DNA of 64,000 nucleotides from Gaetbulibacter_A aestuarii (GTDB lineage: Bacteria > Bacteroidota > Bacteroidia > Flavobacteriales > Flavobacteriaceae). A model generated the notes under the pieces. That model saw only the letters and a list, made by a program, of their open reading frames with translations. It had not been told where the DNA came from and did no database searches. The stretch spans positions 434,001 to 498,000 of the forward strand of contig NZ_BAABAY010000001.1 of assembly GCF_039537665.1 (NCBI RefSeq). The letters run 5' to 3'. This document shows positions 49,144 through 58,125 of the stretch, in pieces. Positions within the stretch are counted from its first letter, which is position 1, and every line of letters starts with the position of its first letter. Both the position numbers and the translations under genes were made by a program.

Positions 49144-51651
49144 TTAAGAACCACACATTAAGCAATCATCTCCTTCGCTTTCCTTCGCTTGTGCGATCAA
49201 AGCTCTCATTTCTTCAGGAGTCATTGGCTTCACTTCCTCTTCGGTTTTTTGTGGGTTTTTCTCTTTAGCAAATTTTGCGGCATTCTGAGCTGCCAGTTTC
49301 TTTTTCTTCGCTTCTGTTTGCTCTGCTATTACAGGATCTACTTGAACAACTTCAGCAGTTTCTGCAGCAGGCTCCCCTTTCTTAGATGTTTTAAGCGTAA
49401 ACTTGATCGCATCCACCGCACTCTTCGTGCGCAAGTAATACATACCTGTTTTTAAGCCGCTCTTCCAGGCATAAAAATGCATAGAGGTTAATTTAGCCAT
49501 CGTAGCGCCTTCCATGAATAAGTTCAGGGATTGTGACTGGTCGATAAAATAACCGCGCTGACGCGACATGTCTATAATATCCTTCATACTCAATTCCCAA
49601 ACCGTTTTATAAAGATCTTTGATCTCCTGTGGAATCACGTCGATATTCTGGATGGAACCATTGGCTCGCATAATATCCTGCTTCAGGTTTTCATCCCAAA
49701 GGCCAAGTTCTACCAGGTCCTCTAATAAATGTTTGTTCACTACAATAAACTCTCCTGATAACACTCGACGCGTATAAATATTCGAAGTATAAGGTTCGAA
49801 ACATTCGTTATTTCCAAGGATCTGAGATGTTGAAGCCGTTGGCATTGGTGCCACCAATAATGAGTTTCTCACCCCGTGTTTCTTAACTTTTTCACGAAGT
49901 TTATCCCAGTCCCAACGACCACTTAGTTCTTCATCTTTTACGTTCCACAGGTTATGTTGGAACAGTCCCTTGCTGATTGGAGATCCTTCATATGTTTCGT
50001 ATGGTCCGTCAGCTTTAGCTTCTTCCATACTCGCCGAAACTGCCGCATAGTAAAGGGTTTCAAAAATATCCTGATTCAGTTGCTTGGCTTCATCACTGGT
50101 AAATGGTAAACGCAATTGAATAAACGTATCAGCTAAACCTTGTACCCCAAGACCAATTGGTCTGTGGCGCATGTTGGAGTTCTTAGCTTCCGGTACCGGA
50201 TAGTAGTTTCTATCGATAACACGGTTTAAGTTTTTCGTAACGCGTTTTGTGATGCGGAATAATTCTTTATGATCAAACTCACCATTCTTAACGAACATCG
50301 GTAAAGCGATAGACGCTAAATTACATACCGCTACTTCATCCGGAGAGGTATATTCGAGAATCTCGGTACACAAGTTTGAAGAACGAATTGTTCCTAAATT
50401 CTTCTGATTTGATTTACGGTTGGCCGCATCTTTGTACAACATATATGGCGTTCCGGTCTCGATCTGAGATTCTAATATTTTCTCCCAAAGTTCACGGGCT
50501 TTTATGGTTTTTCTACCTTTACCCTCTTTTTCGTATTTGGTATATAGTTTTTCAAATTCTTCACTGTGTGCTTCCGGTAATCCTGGGCATTCATTCGGAC
50601 ACATAAGCGTCCAATCGCCATTTTCCTCAACACGTTTCATGAATAGATCCGAGATCCACATGGCGTAGAATAAATCGCGGGCACGCATTTCTTCCTTACC
50701 GTGGTTTTTCTTCAACTCTAAGAAATCAAAAATATCGGCATGCCAGGTTTCCAGATAAATGGCAAAACTTCCTTTACGTTTTCCACCTCCCTGATCTACA
50801 TAACGGGCAGTGTCGTTAAAGACGCGTAACATCGGTACGATCCCGTTACTGGTACCATTAGTTCCGGAAATATAACTTCCTGTAGCACGAATGTTGTGCA
50901 TAGCCAAACCAATGCCTCCTGCAGATTGAGATATCTTCGCGGTTTGTTTAAGCGTGTCGTAAATACCATCAATACTATCTTCTTTCATGGTTAATAAGAA
51001 ACAAGATGACATCTGTGGTTTTGGTGTACCTGCATTAAATAAAGTTGGCGTGGCATGCGTAAAATATTTCTTAGACATCAGCTCATAGGTTTCAATTGCC
51101 GATTCTAAATCATCTAAATGGATACCCACGGAAACACGCATCAACATGTGTTGCGGACGCTCGGCGATCTTTCCATTCAATTTCAATAAATACGAGCGTT
51201 CTAATGTTTTAAACCCAAAATAGTCGTAACCAAAATCGCGATTGTATATAATTGTGGAGTCGAGACGTTCTTTATTCTCCATAATAACATTGTACACCTC
51301 ATCTGAAAGCAATGGCGCATCTTTACCGGTTCGTGGGTTTACGTAGGTGTACAGGTCGTGCATTACTTCACTGAAAGTTTTCTTGGTATTCTTGTGTAGG
51401 TTCGACACTGAAATACGCGCTGCAAGTCGGGCATAATCCGGGTGTGCTGTGGTCATGGTTGCCGCAATCTCGGCAGCCAGATTATCCAGCTCACTGGTGG
51501 TTACGCCGTCGTAAAGACCTTCAATAACACGCATGGCAACCTTTAGGGGGTCGACCAATTCATTGAGGCCATAACATAATTTTTTCACTCGGGCGGTGAT
51601 TTTGTCGAACATCACCTGCTCCTTTCTTCCGTCTCTTTTTATTACATACAT
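49144..51651 (-). CDS. nrdA: Ribonucleoside-diphosphate reductase, large (alpha) subunit
   Basis: 835 residues, class Ia. The N-terminal ATP-cone (1-95; VIKRDGRKEQVMFDKI) senses ATP/dATP. Catalytic barrel with FNAGTPKPQMSSCFLL, the finger-loop region NLCTEI and CNLASIAL, and MPTASTSQILGNNECFEP. A Lys/Ala/Glu-rich linker of about 60 residues precedes the C-terminal redox pair Cys830/Cys833 (CLMC), which reduces the active site. It makes deoxynucleotides with NrdB, encoded 222 bp upstream on the same strand. The long linker may be typical of Flavobacteria; I cannot check this. Confidence 0.97.
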   Translation of the reverse strand: MYVIKRDGRKEQVMFDKITARVKKLCYGLNELVDPLKVAMRVIEGLYDGVTTSELDNLAAEIAATMTTAHPDYARLAARISVSNLHKNTKKTFSEVMHDLYTYVNPRTGKDAPLLSDEVYNVIMENKERLDSTIIYNRDFGYDYFGFKTLERSYLLKLNGKIAERPQHMLMRVSVGIHLDDLESAIETYELMSKKYFTHATPTLFNAGTPKPQMSSCFLLTMKEDSIDGIYDTLKQTAKISQSAGGIGLAMHNIRATGSYISGTNGTSNGIVPMLRVFNDTARYVDQGGGKRKGSFAIYLETWHADIFDFLELKKNHGKEEMRARDLFYAMWISDLFMKRVEENGDWTLMCPNECPGLPEAHSEEFEKLYTKYEKEGKGRKTIKARELWEKILESQIETGTPYMLYKDAANRKSNQKNLGTIRSSNLCTEILEYTSPDEVAVCNLASIALPMFVKNGEFDHKELFRITKRVTKNLNRVIDRNYYPVPEAKNSNMRHRPIGLGVQGLADTFIQLRLPFTSDEAKQLNQDIFETLYYAAVSASMEEAKADGPYETYEGSPISKGLFQHNLWNVKDEELSGRWDWDKLREKVKKHGVRNSLLVAPMPTASTSQILGNNECFEPYTSNIYTRRVLSGEFIVVNKHLLEDLVELGLWDENLKQDIMRANGSIQNIDVIPQEIKDLYKTVWELSMKDIIDMSRQRGYFIDQSQSLNLFMEGATMAKLTSMHFYAWKSGLKTGMYYLRTKSAVDAIKFTLKTSKKGEPAAETAEVVQVDPVIAEQTEAKKKKLAAQNAAKFAKEKNPQKTEEEVKPMTPEEMRALIAQAKESEGDDCLMCGS

Positions 51652-51711
51652 CGCTTATAGGGTTTTTATTTTTTCTGAACGCCTCCAGAAAAAAGTGGTT
51701 AATTGGTTAGC

Positions 51712-51862
51712 TTGATTTTGAAAACGACTTGAAACGTATTCAAAATCAAATGGTTAATTAATTTTTAAAAAATGGTTGTTATCGCAATTCCACAACGTGG
51801 AACTTGATTTTAAATTCCGAATTTTCTGTTATACCAAAATTTTGGTTACACCTTTAACAGAA
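51712..51862 (-). other. Hairpin-rich spacer between nrdB and nrdA
   Basis: The 222-bp spacer holds an 11-bp inverted repeat (TTGATTTTGAA 51712-51722 and its complement 51739-51749), a 6-bp hairpin TTCCAC-AAC-GTGGAA (51788-51802), and a nested structure: TTCTGTTA (51824) pairs with TAACAGAA (51855) around the 14-bp palindrome ACCAAAATTTTGGT (51833-51846). None has a T-run on the minus strand, so these are not plain terminators. They may be processing, stability or attenuation elements that set the nrdB:nrdA ratio. Confidence 0.6.
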
Positions 51863-51873
51863 AGGGTCGTTCA

Positions 51874-52857
51874 TTAAAAATCGGCATCGAATTTAAATTT
51901 ATCTTTCTCTTCTTCTTTGTTTAATACACCTGCCTTTTGGTATTCAGAAACACGTTTCTCAAAGAAGTTGGTTTTTCCTTGTAAAGAAATCATGTCCATA
52001 AAATCAAACGGATTAGCGGTGTTGTAAACTTTATCGCAACCTAGTTCGAACAACAAACGGTCAGTTACAAATTCAAGGTATTGCGACATCAGATTCGCAT
52101 TCATACCAATTAGACTCACAGGTAAAGATTCTGTTATAAATTCACGTTCTATATCTAAAGCGTCTATTAAAATCTCTCTAATTCGAGATTTTGGCACTTT
52201 ATTTTTCAAATGGTTTTCATGAAGATGTACTGCGAAATCACAGTGCACACCTTCATCTCTGGAAATAAGCTCGTTGGAGAAGGTTAAACCTGGCATTAAG
52301 CCACGTTTTTTCAACCAGAAGATCGAGCAAAAAGCTCCTGAAAAGAAAATGCCTTCCACAGCAGCAAAAGCGATCAATCGCTCGGCAAAACTTGGAGATT
52401 CGATCCATTTCAAAGCCCATTCTGCTTTTTTCTTAATGGCAGGGAAATTCTCGATGGCATTAAATAAAATATCTTTTTCTTTTTCTTCTTTTACGTAGGT
52501 ATCGATCAATAATGAATAGGTTTCACTATGGATGTTCTCCATCATGATCTGAAACCCATAGAAGAATTTAGCTTCACTATATTGAACCTCATTCACGAAG
52601 TTCTCAGCTAAGTTTTCATTTACAATCCCGTCGCTGGCTGCAAAGAATGCTAAAATGTGTTTTATAAAATAACGCTCGTCATCATTTAATTTGGTAGACC
52701 AATCTGTAAGATCTTGATGTAGATCGATTTCCTCAGCAGTCCAAAAACTGGCTTCCGATTTTTTATACCACTCCCAAATATCATGGTGTTGGATTGGAAA
52801 TATGACAAAACGATCTTTGTTTTCTTGAAGGATGGGCTCTACGGCTGCTTGCGACAT
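51874..52857 (-). CDS. nrdB: Ribonucleoside-diphosphate reductase, small (beta) subunit
   Basis: 327 residues, class Ia R2 with the di-iron/tyrosyl radical site. Iron ligands fall in the segments WTAEEID, MMENIHSETYSLLID (with the radical tyrosine) and the later AAVEGIFFSG and EGVHCDFA. The C-terminal tail (DKFKFDADF) is the anchor that docks on NrdA. It resembles the eukaryotic type more than E. coli NrdB, as usual in Bacteroidota. First gene of the nrdB-nrdA unit; 270 bp of AT-rich DNA lie upstream. Confidence 0.96.
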   Translation of the reverse strand: MSQAAVEPILQENKDRFVIFPIQHHDIWEWYKKSEASFWTAEEIDLHQDLTDWSTKLNDDERYFIKHILAFFAASDGIVNENLAENFVNEVQYSEAKFFYGFQIMMENIHSETYSLLIDTYVKEEKEKDILFNAIENFPAIKKKAEWALKWIESPSFAERLIAFAAVEGIFFSGAFCSIFWLKKRGLMPGLTFSNELISRDEGVHCDFAVHLHENHLKNKVPKSRIREILIDALDIEREFITESLPVSLIGMNANLMSQYLEFVTDRLLFELGCDKVYNTANPFDFMDMISLQGKTNFFEKRVSEYQKAGVLNKEEEKDKFKFDADF

Positions 52858-53127
52858 TTTTTTGAGTGTTTTTATAAAGTTTGACGATTATTTTTTCGCG
52901 ATTTGGGAATAACAAATATTGAAAATAGAAGCCAAAAATGAAAGGTATATTTATAAACATTGTTAACAAGTTTTTAACAATCAAAAATTAGCCACAAAAT
53001 TCATTTTTAAACACAAAATGGTTTTTAACCATTTGTTTATCAGTGTTTTAAAAATGTTTTTTTTTAAGTAGTTTTTCGGTAGATTTTCACCAAAAAAAGC
53101 CTTGAAAACAGCCTGTTTTAAAGTTAA

Positions 53128-53703
53128 TCAGGACTTATTTTTTAGGTTTTCAGCAACGGTTTCCAACTCGGCATACCAGTCCGCTCCAAATTTTCGAATT
53201 AATGCTTCTTTTACGAATTTATAGACAGGAACCCCTAATTCTTGTCCTAAAGTACAGGCGTCATCGCAAATTTGCCAGCGATGATAATTTACGGCCGAAA
53301 ATTCCGAATAATCTTGCACTCTTACGGGATATAAGTGACAAGACACCGGTTTCTTCCAATCAATTTCTCCTTGATTGTAGGCTTCTTCAATTCCGCACAG
53401 CGCAGTGCCTTGCTCATCAAAGATCACATAGGCACAATCCGCGCCGTCGATAAGCGGTGTTTCCAACTCGTCATCTTCGGTTTTTACAAAGGTACCTTGG
53501 GCCTCTATAGCAGCAATACCTTCCGGGCGTAAAAATGGTTTAACCTTCGGGTAGATGCGTTCCAAAATTTCGGTCTCTGCTTCATCTAGAGGAGCCCCGG
53601 CTTCGCCATCAATACAGCAAGCTCCTTTACAAGCGTGAAGGTTGCAAATAAAATCATTTTCAATAACCTCCTCCGAGACAATGGTTTTTCCTAATTGGAA
53701 CAT
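53128..53703 (-). CDS. DUF3109 family cysteine-rich protein
   Basis: 191 residues from ATG 53703. A TTG start at 53730 is rejected because it lies in the promoter -7 element. N-terminal cysteines Cys20, Cys25, Cys29, Cys30 (CNLHACKGACC) and further cysteines in DCAYV, LCGIEE, SCHLYPVR and ICDDACTLG could bind a metal or iron-sulfur cluster, as in the related YkgJ zinc/iron-chelating group. Biochemical role unknown. Single gene, divergent from marC. Confidence 0.88.
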   Translation of the reverse strand: MFQLGKTIVSEEVIENDFICNLHACKGACCIDGEAGAPLDEAETEILERIYPKVKPFLRPEGIAAIEAQGTFVKTEDDELETPLIDGADCAYVIFDEQGTALCGIEEAYNQGEIDWKKPVSCHLYPVRVQDYSEFSAVNYHRWQICDDACTLGQELGVPVYKFVKEALIRKFGADWYAELETVAENLKNKS

Positions 53704-53727
53704 AAAATTTACGTATTTTGTAGGGTG

Positions 53728-53735
53728 CAAAAATA
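53728..53735 (-). promoter_or_regulatory. -7 promoter element of the DUF3109 gene
   Basis: Minus strand TATTTTTG, an exact TAnnTTTG match, 24 bp before the ATG at 53703. It contains the TTG that an ORF finder would take as start. Confidence 0.6.
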
Positions 53736-53771
53736 GTTAAACTTTAGGTCTTTTTACTAAAGATAATATAG

Positions 53772-53779
53772 TACTTTTG
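53772..53779 (+). promoter_or_regulatory. -7 promoter element of the marC operon
   Basis: TACTTTTG, exact TAnnTTTG match, 55 bp before the ATG at 53835 and 36 bp from the divergent promoter of the DUF3109 gene. Confidence 0.55.
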
Positions 53780-53834
53780 CCGAAAATTTGGCGCCTGATA
53801 ATTGACGCCTTTAAATCGCATAAACGTAACTGAG

Positions 53835-54422
53835 ATGCACTTTAATTTTAAAGAAATATTTACCGTTTTCATGGTTCTTTTTGCCGTGATCGATATTGTT
53901 GGAAATATCCCCATTGTTATTGACCTCCGCAAAAAAGTTGGTCATATTCAAAGTGAAAAAGCTTCGATTATCGCCGGTGTTATTTTGGTGGTTTTTCTAT
54001 TTTTAGGAAAGAGTATTTTGAACCTGATCGGAATTGATGTGAATTCCTTTGCTGTTGCCGGTTCCTTTATTTTATTTTTTATTGCACTTGAAATGATTTT
54101 AGGGATCACCTTGTATAAGCAAGAAGACCATGACCCTATGACAGCGTCGGTATTTCCATTGGCTTTCCCGCTTATTGCCGGCCCTGGAAGTTTAACCACG
54201 TTATTGTCTCTACGTGCTGAATTCCGCACAGAGAACATTATTGTTGCGGTTATTCTGAATGTTATTATTATTTTTATAGTGTTAAAAACCTCGGGCAAGA
54301 TCGAACGCATTATTGGTGTTAACGGAATTAACATCATCCGAAAAATCTTCGGTGTGGTTTTATTGGCCATCGCTGTAAAACTATTTGCCCACAACATCAA
54401 GGCTTTATTTGATATGGCCTAA
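53835..54422 (+). CDS. MarC family integral membrane protein
   Basis: 195 residues from ATG 53835. The in-frame TTG at 53802 would add eleven polar residues before the first helix and is rejected. Six transmembrane helices. DIVGNIPIVIDL in the first third, FPLAFPLIAGPGSLTTLLSL and the C-terminal NGINIIRKIFGVVLLAIAVKLF are MarC/YhgN signatures. Despite the name, a role in multiple antibiotic resistance is not established for the family; transport function is suspected. First of three same-strand genes. Confidence 0.9.
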   Translation: MHFNFKEIFTVFMVLFAVIDIVGNIPIVIDLRKKVGHIQSEKASIIAGVILVVFLFLGKSILNLIGIDVNSFAVAGSFILFFIALEMILGITLYKQEDHDPMTASVFPLAFPLIAGPGSLTTLLSLRAEFRTENIIVAVILNVIIIFIVLKTSGKIERIIGVNGINIIRKIFGVVLLAIAVKLFAHNIKALFDMA

Positions 54423-54435
54423 AAAATAAATAGTT

Positions 54436-54639
54436 ATGAAAATTCTATCTATAGTTCTTAGCGTAATTGCACTCGGACTTATCATTTTTAACTTAACCAT
54501 TATCGATTTTAACGCCTCTTTTGATGGCAACAATAAAGTAGCCGTAATCACTATTTTGGCCAGTTTATGTGTTATTTTGATGATGGGGATTTTATACGTT
54601 TCCAAGCGCATTGAACAAAAAGTTAAAGAGAACAAATAA
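54436..54639 (+). CDS. Small two-helix membrane protein
   Basis: 67 residues with hydrophobic segments at about 4-22 and 35-55, separated by a short polar loop (DFNASFDGNNK), and a basic tail (KRIEQKVKENK). No recognised family. 13 bp after marC and 2 bp before the flavoprotein gene, so it is the middle gene of an operon. Confidence 0.75.
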   Translation: MKILSIVLSVIALGLIIFNLTIIDFNASFDGNNKVAVITILASLCVILMMGILYVSKRIEQKVKENK

Positions 54640-54641
54640 CG

Positions 54642-55247
54642 ATGTTTGATGCTTTAATAATTGGTGGCGGTGCTGCGGGTATGTCTTGCGCTTTGGTTTT
54701 AGGCTCTGCGCAGCACAAGGCTTTTGCAAAAGATAAACGCATTGGCATCATCATGCATCAAAAGAATTCGCATTTACAAACGGCCTTATTTAACAATGTA
54801 TTGGGTTTAACCCCCGGTACCACAGGCGCATCGGTACTTCAATCCGGAAAAGAACAACTCACTACGCTATATCCTCATGTGGAACAGATCCAAAACGAAA
54901 AAGTTCTGGAAATTTCAAAAATTGAAAGTGGTTTCGCTATCCGAACAAATAAAAATACTTACTCCTGTAAAATCGTAGTGGTTGCGGTAGGCTATACCAG
55001 TTTATTACGCATTAAAGGACTTGAAACTTATATGGAACCTCACCCTCGGGCAGCTATTGAAAAAGATCGTATCTGGTTAAAAAACACCGATCATAAAATT
55101 GAGGAGAATTTGTATGTTGCCGGTACTTTAGCCGGTTGGCGCAGTCAGTTTTCTATTGCCTCAGGAAGCGGCGCTCAGGTTGCTACCGATATTCTAACTC
55201 TTTGGAACGGTGGCAAACACACCAAAATTCACGATAAACTAGTCTAG
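54642..55247 (+). CDS. Mini FAD-dependent oxidoreductase (thioredoxin-reductase-like fold)
   Basis: 201 residues. An FAD-binding Rossmann motif is at the very start (ALIIGGGAAGMSCA), and the C-terminal FAD-contact segment is LYVAGTLAGWRSQFSIASGSGAQVA. Both halves of the FAD domain are present, but the NAD(P)H domain that normally sits between them is missing, and so is the CxxC redox pair of thioredoxin reductase. Electron donor and substrate are unknown. Third gene of the marC operon; its 3' end overlaps the convergent S41 protease gene by 9 bp. Confidence 0.82.
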   Translation: MFDALIIGGGAAGMSCALVLGSAQHKAFAKDKRIGIIMHQKNSHLQTALFNNVLGLTPGTTGASVLQSGKEQLTTLYPHVEQIQNEKVLEISKIESGFAIRTNKNTYSCKIVVVAVGYTSLLRIKGLETYMEPHPRAAIEKDRIWLKNTDHKIEENLYVAGTLAGWRSQFSIASGSGAQVATDILTLWNGGKHTKIHDKLV

Positions 55248-56855
55248 GATATCTTCAGGATTTGGTTTTATACCGCGACTCAGTTTTTTCACCTCATCGA
55301 TCATCAGATCATTCTGATTGAAAACCTCATCATAAGCACCCTGACCAAATAACTGATCCGCCAGTGCCGCTTTCAAATACTGTTTCACTTCGTCATGATA
55401 AGCAACGAAAGTAATTTTGGTATCGGTTCTTAAATTCACCCAATCCTGAAATTTGAATACGAGAGAATCACTTACCTTAAAATTCTTGATAAAATAATCT
55501 CTTGAAAAATTCGAATATGCACTGCGGTCCTTATCAAGGTATTCAAAAATAAAGAAGTTTATCAACCCACGACGTTTCAGAAAATTCAAGGTTTCATTCT
55601 GCATACTGGTATCCAGCGGAACAAAAATATCAGGGATGATACCGCCACCACCATAAACCACTTTACCGCCCGGTGTAGTATATTTTAACGAATCTGCTAC
55701 TTCAATTTTATCCGGGTCTACAAGTTCCCCACTTTTTAGGCGCTCGTAATAATCGTCAAAATAATCTTTGTGGTTTTTACCGTAAGGTCGTTGAATAGAA
55801 CGTCCGGTTGGTGTATAATATCTGGAAACTGTTAAACGCACTGCGCTGCCATCACCCAGGTCCATTTCGCGTTGCACCAAACCTTTACCGTAAGAGCGAC
55901 GCCCAACAATGGTACCGCGATCATTATCCTGAAGCGCTCCGGCGATGATCTCACTGGCCGAGGCTGAGTTTTCATTGATCATCACATACAGCTTTCCATT
56001 TTCAAATGCGCCTTCATCGGTAGCATAGCTTTTATCAATATTACCACGTTTATTCTTGGTAAAAACGATGAGCTTTCCATCTTTTAGGAACTCATCAGCG
56101 ATCTCTTCAGCTATATTCAAAAATCCCCCGGGATTATCACGTAAGTCCAAAGCCAGTTCTGTAGCACCTTGAGTCTTAAGTTTATCAAGTGCCGATTTAA
56201 ATTCCTTGAATGTCGACTCGGCAAACTTATTAATTTTTATATATCCTAAAGTATCTGTAAGCATGTATGCCGCATCAACACTATTAATTGGGATATGGCT
56301 TCGTTTTACATTTATATCCAATAAATGGGAAACACCGCGACGATATACCTTGAGTTCCACATTGGAATTTATGGGGCCTTTCAGTTTATTAACAATATCC
56401 TTATCGGTCATATCCTGACCAAAAAGTGTGTCGTTATTGGCCATTATAATGCGATCGCCTCCTTTAATTCCAGCCAGATCACTGGGCCCTCCCGTAACAG
56501 GACGAATCACAGCAACCGAATCTTTATACGGATAAAAACTTACCCCGATCCCAACAAAATCCCCACGCATCTCTTCCGTTACACGTTGCATGTCTTCTTT
56601 AGGAATGTATACCGAATGCGGATCCAGATTATCTAAAATGCCATTAACCGTGACATCCACAATGCTATCGGTGTTCACATCGTCCACATAATCGTAATCA
56701 ATGTAATCGATCAGGCGATTCAGTTTATCTTTTTTACTGTTGGTAGAGAACAAGCGATCCGGAGCGTCGGAAAAATTGAGTTTCCCGCCAATAAAAATCC
56801 CGGCTGCTATGCCTAATCCAATCAGTAATGGTAAATATTTCTTTTTGTAAAACAT
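55239..56855 (-). CDS. S41 family C-terminal processing protease with PDZ domain
   Basis: 538 residues. An N-terminal membrane anchor or signal (5-25), a PDZ domain at about 95-180 (GVSFYPYKDSVAVIRP, SDLAGIKGGDRII), and the S41 peptidase domain (200-360) with the nucleophile region SASASE (297-302) and the general-base Lys324 (SYGKGLVQ). A C-terminal helical region follows. Cleaves periplasmic proteins near their C-termini; in the CtpA/Prc family. Its ATG shares one base with the stop of the dCMP deaminase gene, so the two are co-translated. Confidence 0.93.
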   Translation of the reverse strand: MFYKKKYLPLLIGLGIAAGIFIGGKLNFSDAPDRLFSTNSKKDKLNRLIDYIDYDYVDDVNTDSIVDVTVNGILDNLDPHSVYIPKEDMQRVTEEMRGDFVGIGVSFYPYKDSVAVIRPVTGGPSDLAGIKGGDRIIMANNDTLFGQDMTDKDIVNKLKGPINSNVELKVYRRGVSHLLDINVKRSHIPINSVDAAYMLTDTLGYIKINKFAESTFKEFKSALDKLKTQGATELALDLRDNPGGFLNIAEEIADEFLKDGKLIVFTKNKRGNIDKSYATDEGAFENGKLYVMINENSASASEIIAGALQDNDRGTIVGRRSYGKGLVQREMDLGDGSAVRLTVSRYYTPTGRSIQRPYGKNHKDYFDDYYERLKSGELVDPDKIEVADSLKYTTPGGKVVYGGGGIIPDIFVPLDTSMQNETLNFLKRRGLINFFIFEYLDKDRSAYSNFSRDYFIKNFKVSDSLVFKFQDWVNLRTDTKITFVAYHDEVKQYLKAALADQLFGQGAYDEVFNQNDLMIDEVKKLSRGIKPNPEDILD

Positions 56856-57286
56856 TAGTCTTCTAAATCTTCAATTTGCGCCAGTTCTACACCGGCCTTT
56901 TTCAAAAACTGCAGGCCCGAATCATCTTTGTAAGCATCGATATAAACCACCCGAACAAAACCCGCCTGATGCACTAATTTACTGCACTCCTTGCAGGGCG
57001 ACATGGTAATATAAAGCGTTGCGCCACGACACGATTGCGTAGATGACGCTACTTTTAATATAGCATTGGCCTCAGCGTGCAATACATACCATTTTGTGTA
57101 TCCGGCATCATCTTCACAATAGTTTTCAAACCCCGAAGGCGTGCCGTTATAGCCATCCGAAATGATCATTCTATCCTTCACAATAATCGCGCCAACCTGC
57201 CTACGTTTGCAATACGACAGTTTCCCCCATTCTCGAGCCATTCGTAAATAGGCTTTGTCGTATTTCAACTGTTTTTTTTTCGGCAT
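56855..57286 (-). CDS. dCMP deaminase family protein
   Basis: 143 residues, zinc-dependent deoxycytidylate deaminase. Ligands His70 and catalytic Glu72 in HAEAN, Cys98 and Cys101 in PCKEC. NGTPSGFENYC is the substrate loop typical of dCMP deaminase. It converts dCMP to dUMP for thymidylate synthesis. The competence protein ComEB belongs to the same family, but no DNA-uptake genes are nearby. Translationally coupled to the S41 protease gene; a GC-rich repeat sits directly upstream. Confidence 0.9.
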   Translation of the reverse strand: MPKKKQLKYDKAYLRMAREWGKLSYCKRRQVGAIIVKDRMIISDGYNGTPSGFENYCEDDAGYTKWYVLHAEANAILKVASSTQSCRGATLYITMSPCKECSKLVHQAGFVRVVYIDAYKDDSGLQFLKKAGVELAQIEDLED

Positions 57287-57295
57287 TATAATTTT

Positions 57296-57400
57296 TTTTT
57301 GGGCGTTTCCCTACGGGTCTGGCTTTCGGCAGTCGCGCTTTGCAAGGCGCCCTAACTAAGCCTCAATCCCTGCCTGCCGGCAGGCCTAACGCAGACCCAA
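57296..57400. repeat. Dispersed intergenic repeat with GC-rich palindrome (copy 2)
   Basis: Begins TTTTTTTGGGCGTTTCCC, passes through CTGGCTTTCGGC and a perfect 14-bp palindrome at 57372-57385 (GCCTGCC and complement), and ends CCTAACGCAGACC. It shares ends, order and palindrome core with the block at 32946-33062 but is shorter in the middle. Non-coding. Confidence 0.78.
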
Positions 57401-57471
57401 CGCAAAGGTAAACGAATATAACGGGTTCGTATTTTAAATACAACCCTTAAATATCAAAATTTATGAATTTT

Positions 57472-58062
57472 TTATGATAACATGGCGCTATTCAGAATCA
57501 TGGGTATCACTAAGCCCACCACTATCGACGAGATCACCATGATCCAATCACGTCGTGAAAACCGGAAGATCGTTTGAATAATGTAGCTAAGAAACAGCAC
57601 AACAAACACAATAATAACTTGTGCGAGTTCAATACCCAAAGCAAATTCTACAAGTAAAGCTAATTTACTGGGGGCTCCAGCCGCAAACATTTTGAATTCT
57701 CCGGCAAAACCTAACCCATGGATCAACCCAAAGAACACTGCCGAAATTGATAGCAGGCCTACTTTTTCCTTTTTGCCACCACGATTTGCTGTAAACACAT
57801 TGTAAAGCGCCATCACCAAAATGGTTATTGGTATTAAAAATTCAACAATAACCGAGTTTACGTAAACGACATCGTAGGCCGCCAAAACTAAAGACAAAGT
57901 GTGCCCTAAGGTAAACAAAGACACCAAAAGCAGCACACGACGCCAGTCGCGAAACAAATACGGCACGGTTAAGGAAATCAGGAAAAGTACATGGTCGTAA
58001 GCGTTAATGTCGAGTACGTGATCCATGCCGAACTCCACATTAAACCAAAAATCTTGAAGCAT
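57472..58062 (-). CDS. HupE/UreJ-like membrane protein
   Basis: 196 residues from ATG 58062; a TTG three codons upstream is not needed. Five to six transmembrane helices. GMDHVLDINAYDHVLFLISL (histidines and aspartates in the first helix region) and GLIHGLGFAGEF are signatures of the HupE/UreJ_2 group, linked in other bacteria to nickel or cobalt uptake. No urease or hydrogenase gene is nearby, so the substrate is open. Single gene. Confidence 0.82.
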   Translation of the reverse strand: MLQDFWFNVEFGMDHVLDINAYDHVLFLISLTVPYLFRDWRRVLLLVSLFTLGHTLSLVLAAYDVVYVNSVIVEFLIPITILVMALYNVFTANRGGKKEKVGLLSISAVFFGLIHGLGFAGEFKMFAAGAPSKLALLVEFALGIELAQVIIVFVVLFLSYIIQTIFRFSRRDWIMVISSIVVGLVIPMILNSAMLS

Positions 58063-58125
58063 ATTAATCAATTCTAGGGTTTGTGGGTGTCCAAATTACA
58101 CAATTATCAAATAAAAAAGAAGTGC

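Noticed and set aside
52964..52981. Two TAACA units 11 bp apart upstream of nrdB, similar to the Pho-like arrays
   Set aside because: Only two units, in AT-rich DNA, oriented away from nrdB and with no plus-strand gene or -7 box at the 18-bp distance.
53948..54400. 150-codon minus-strand ORF opposite marC
   Set aside because: Antisense to conserved membrane helices; long only because of base composition.
56855..57286. Competence gene comEB
   Set aside because: The family is the same, but there are no DNA-uptake genes around; dCMP deaminase is the simpler reading.
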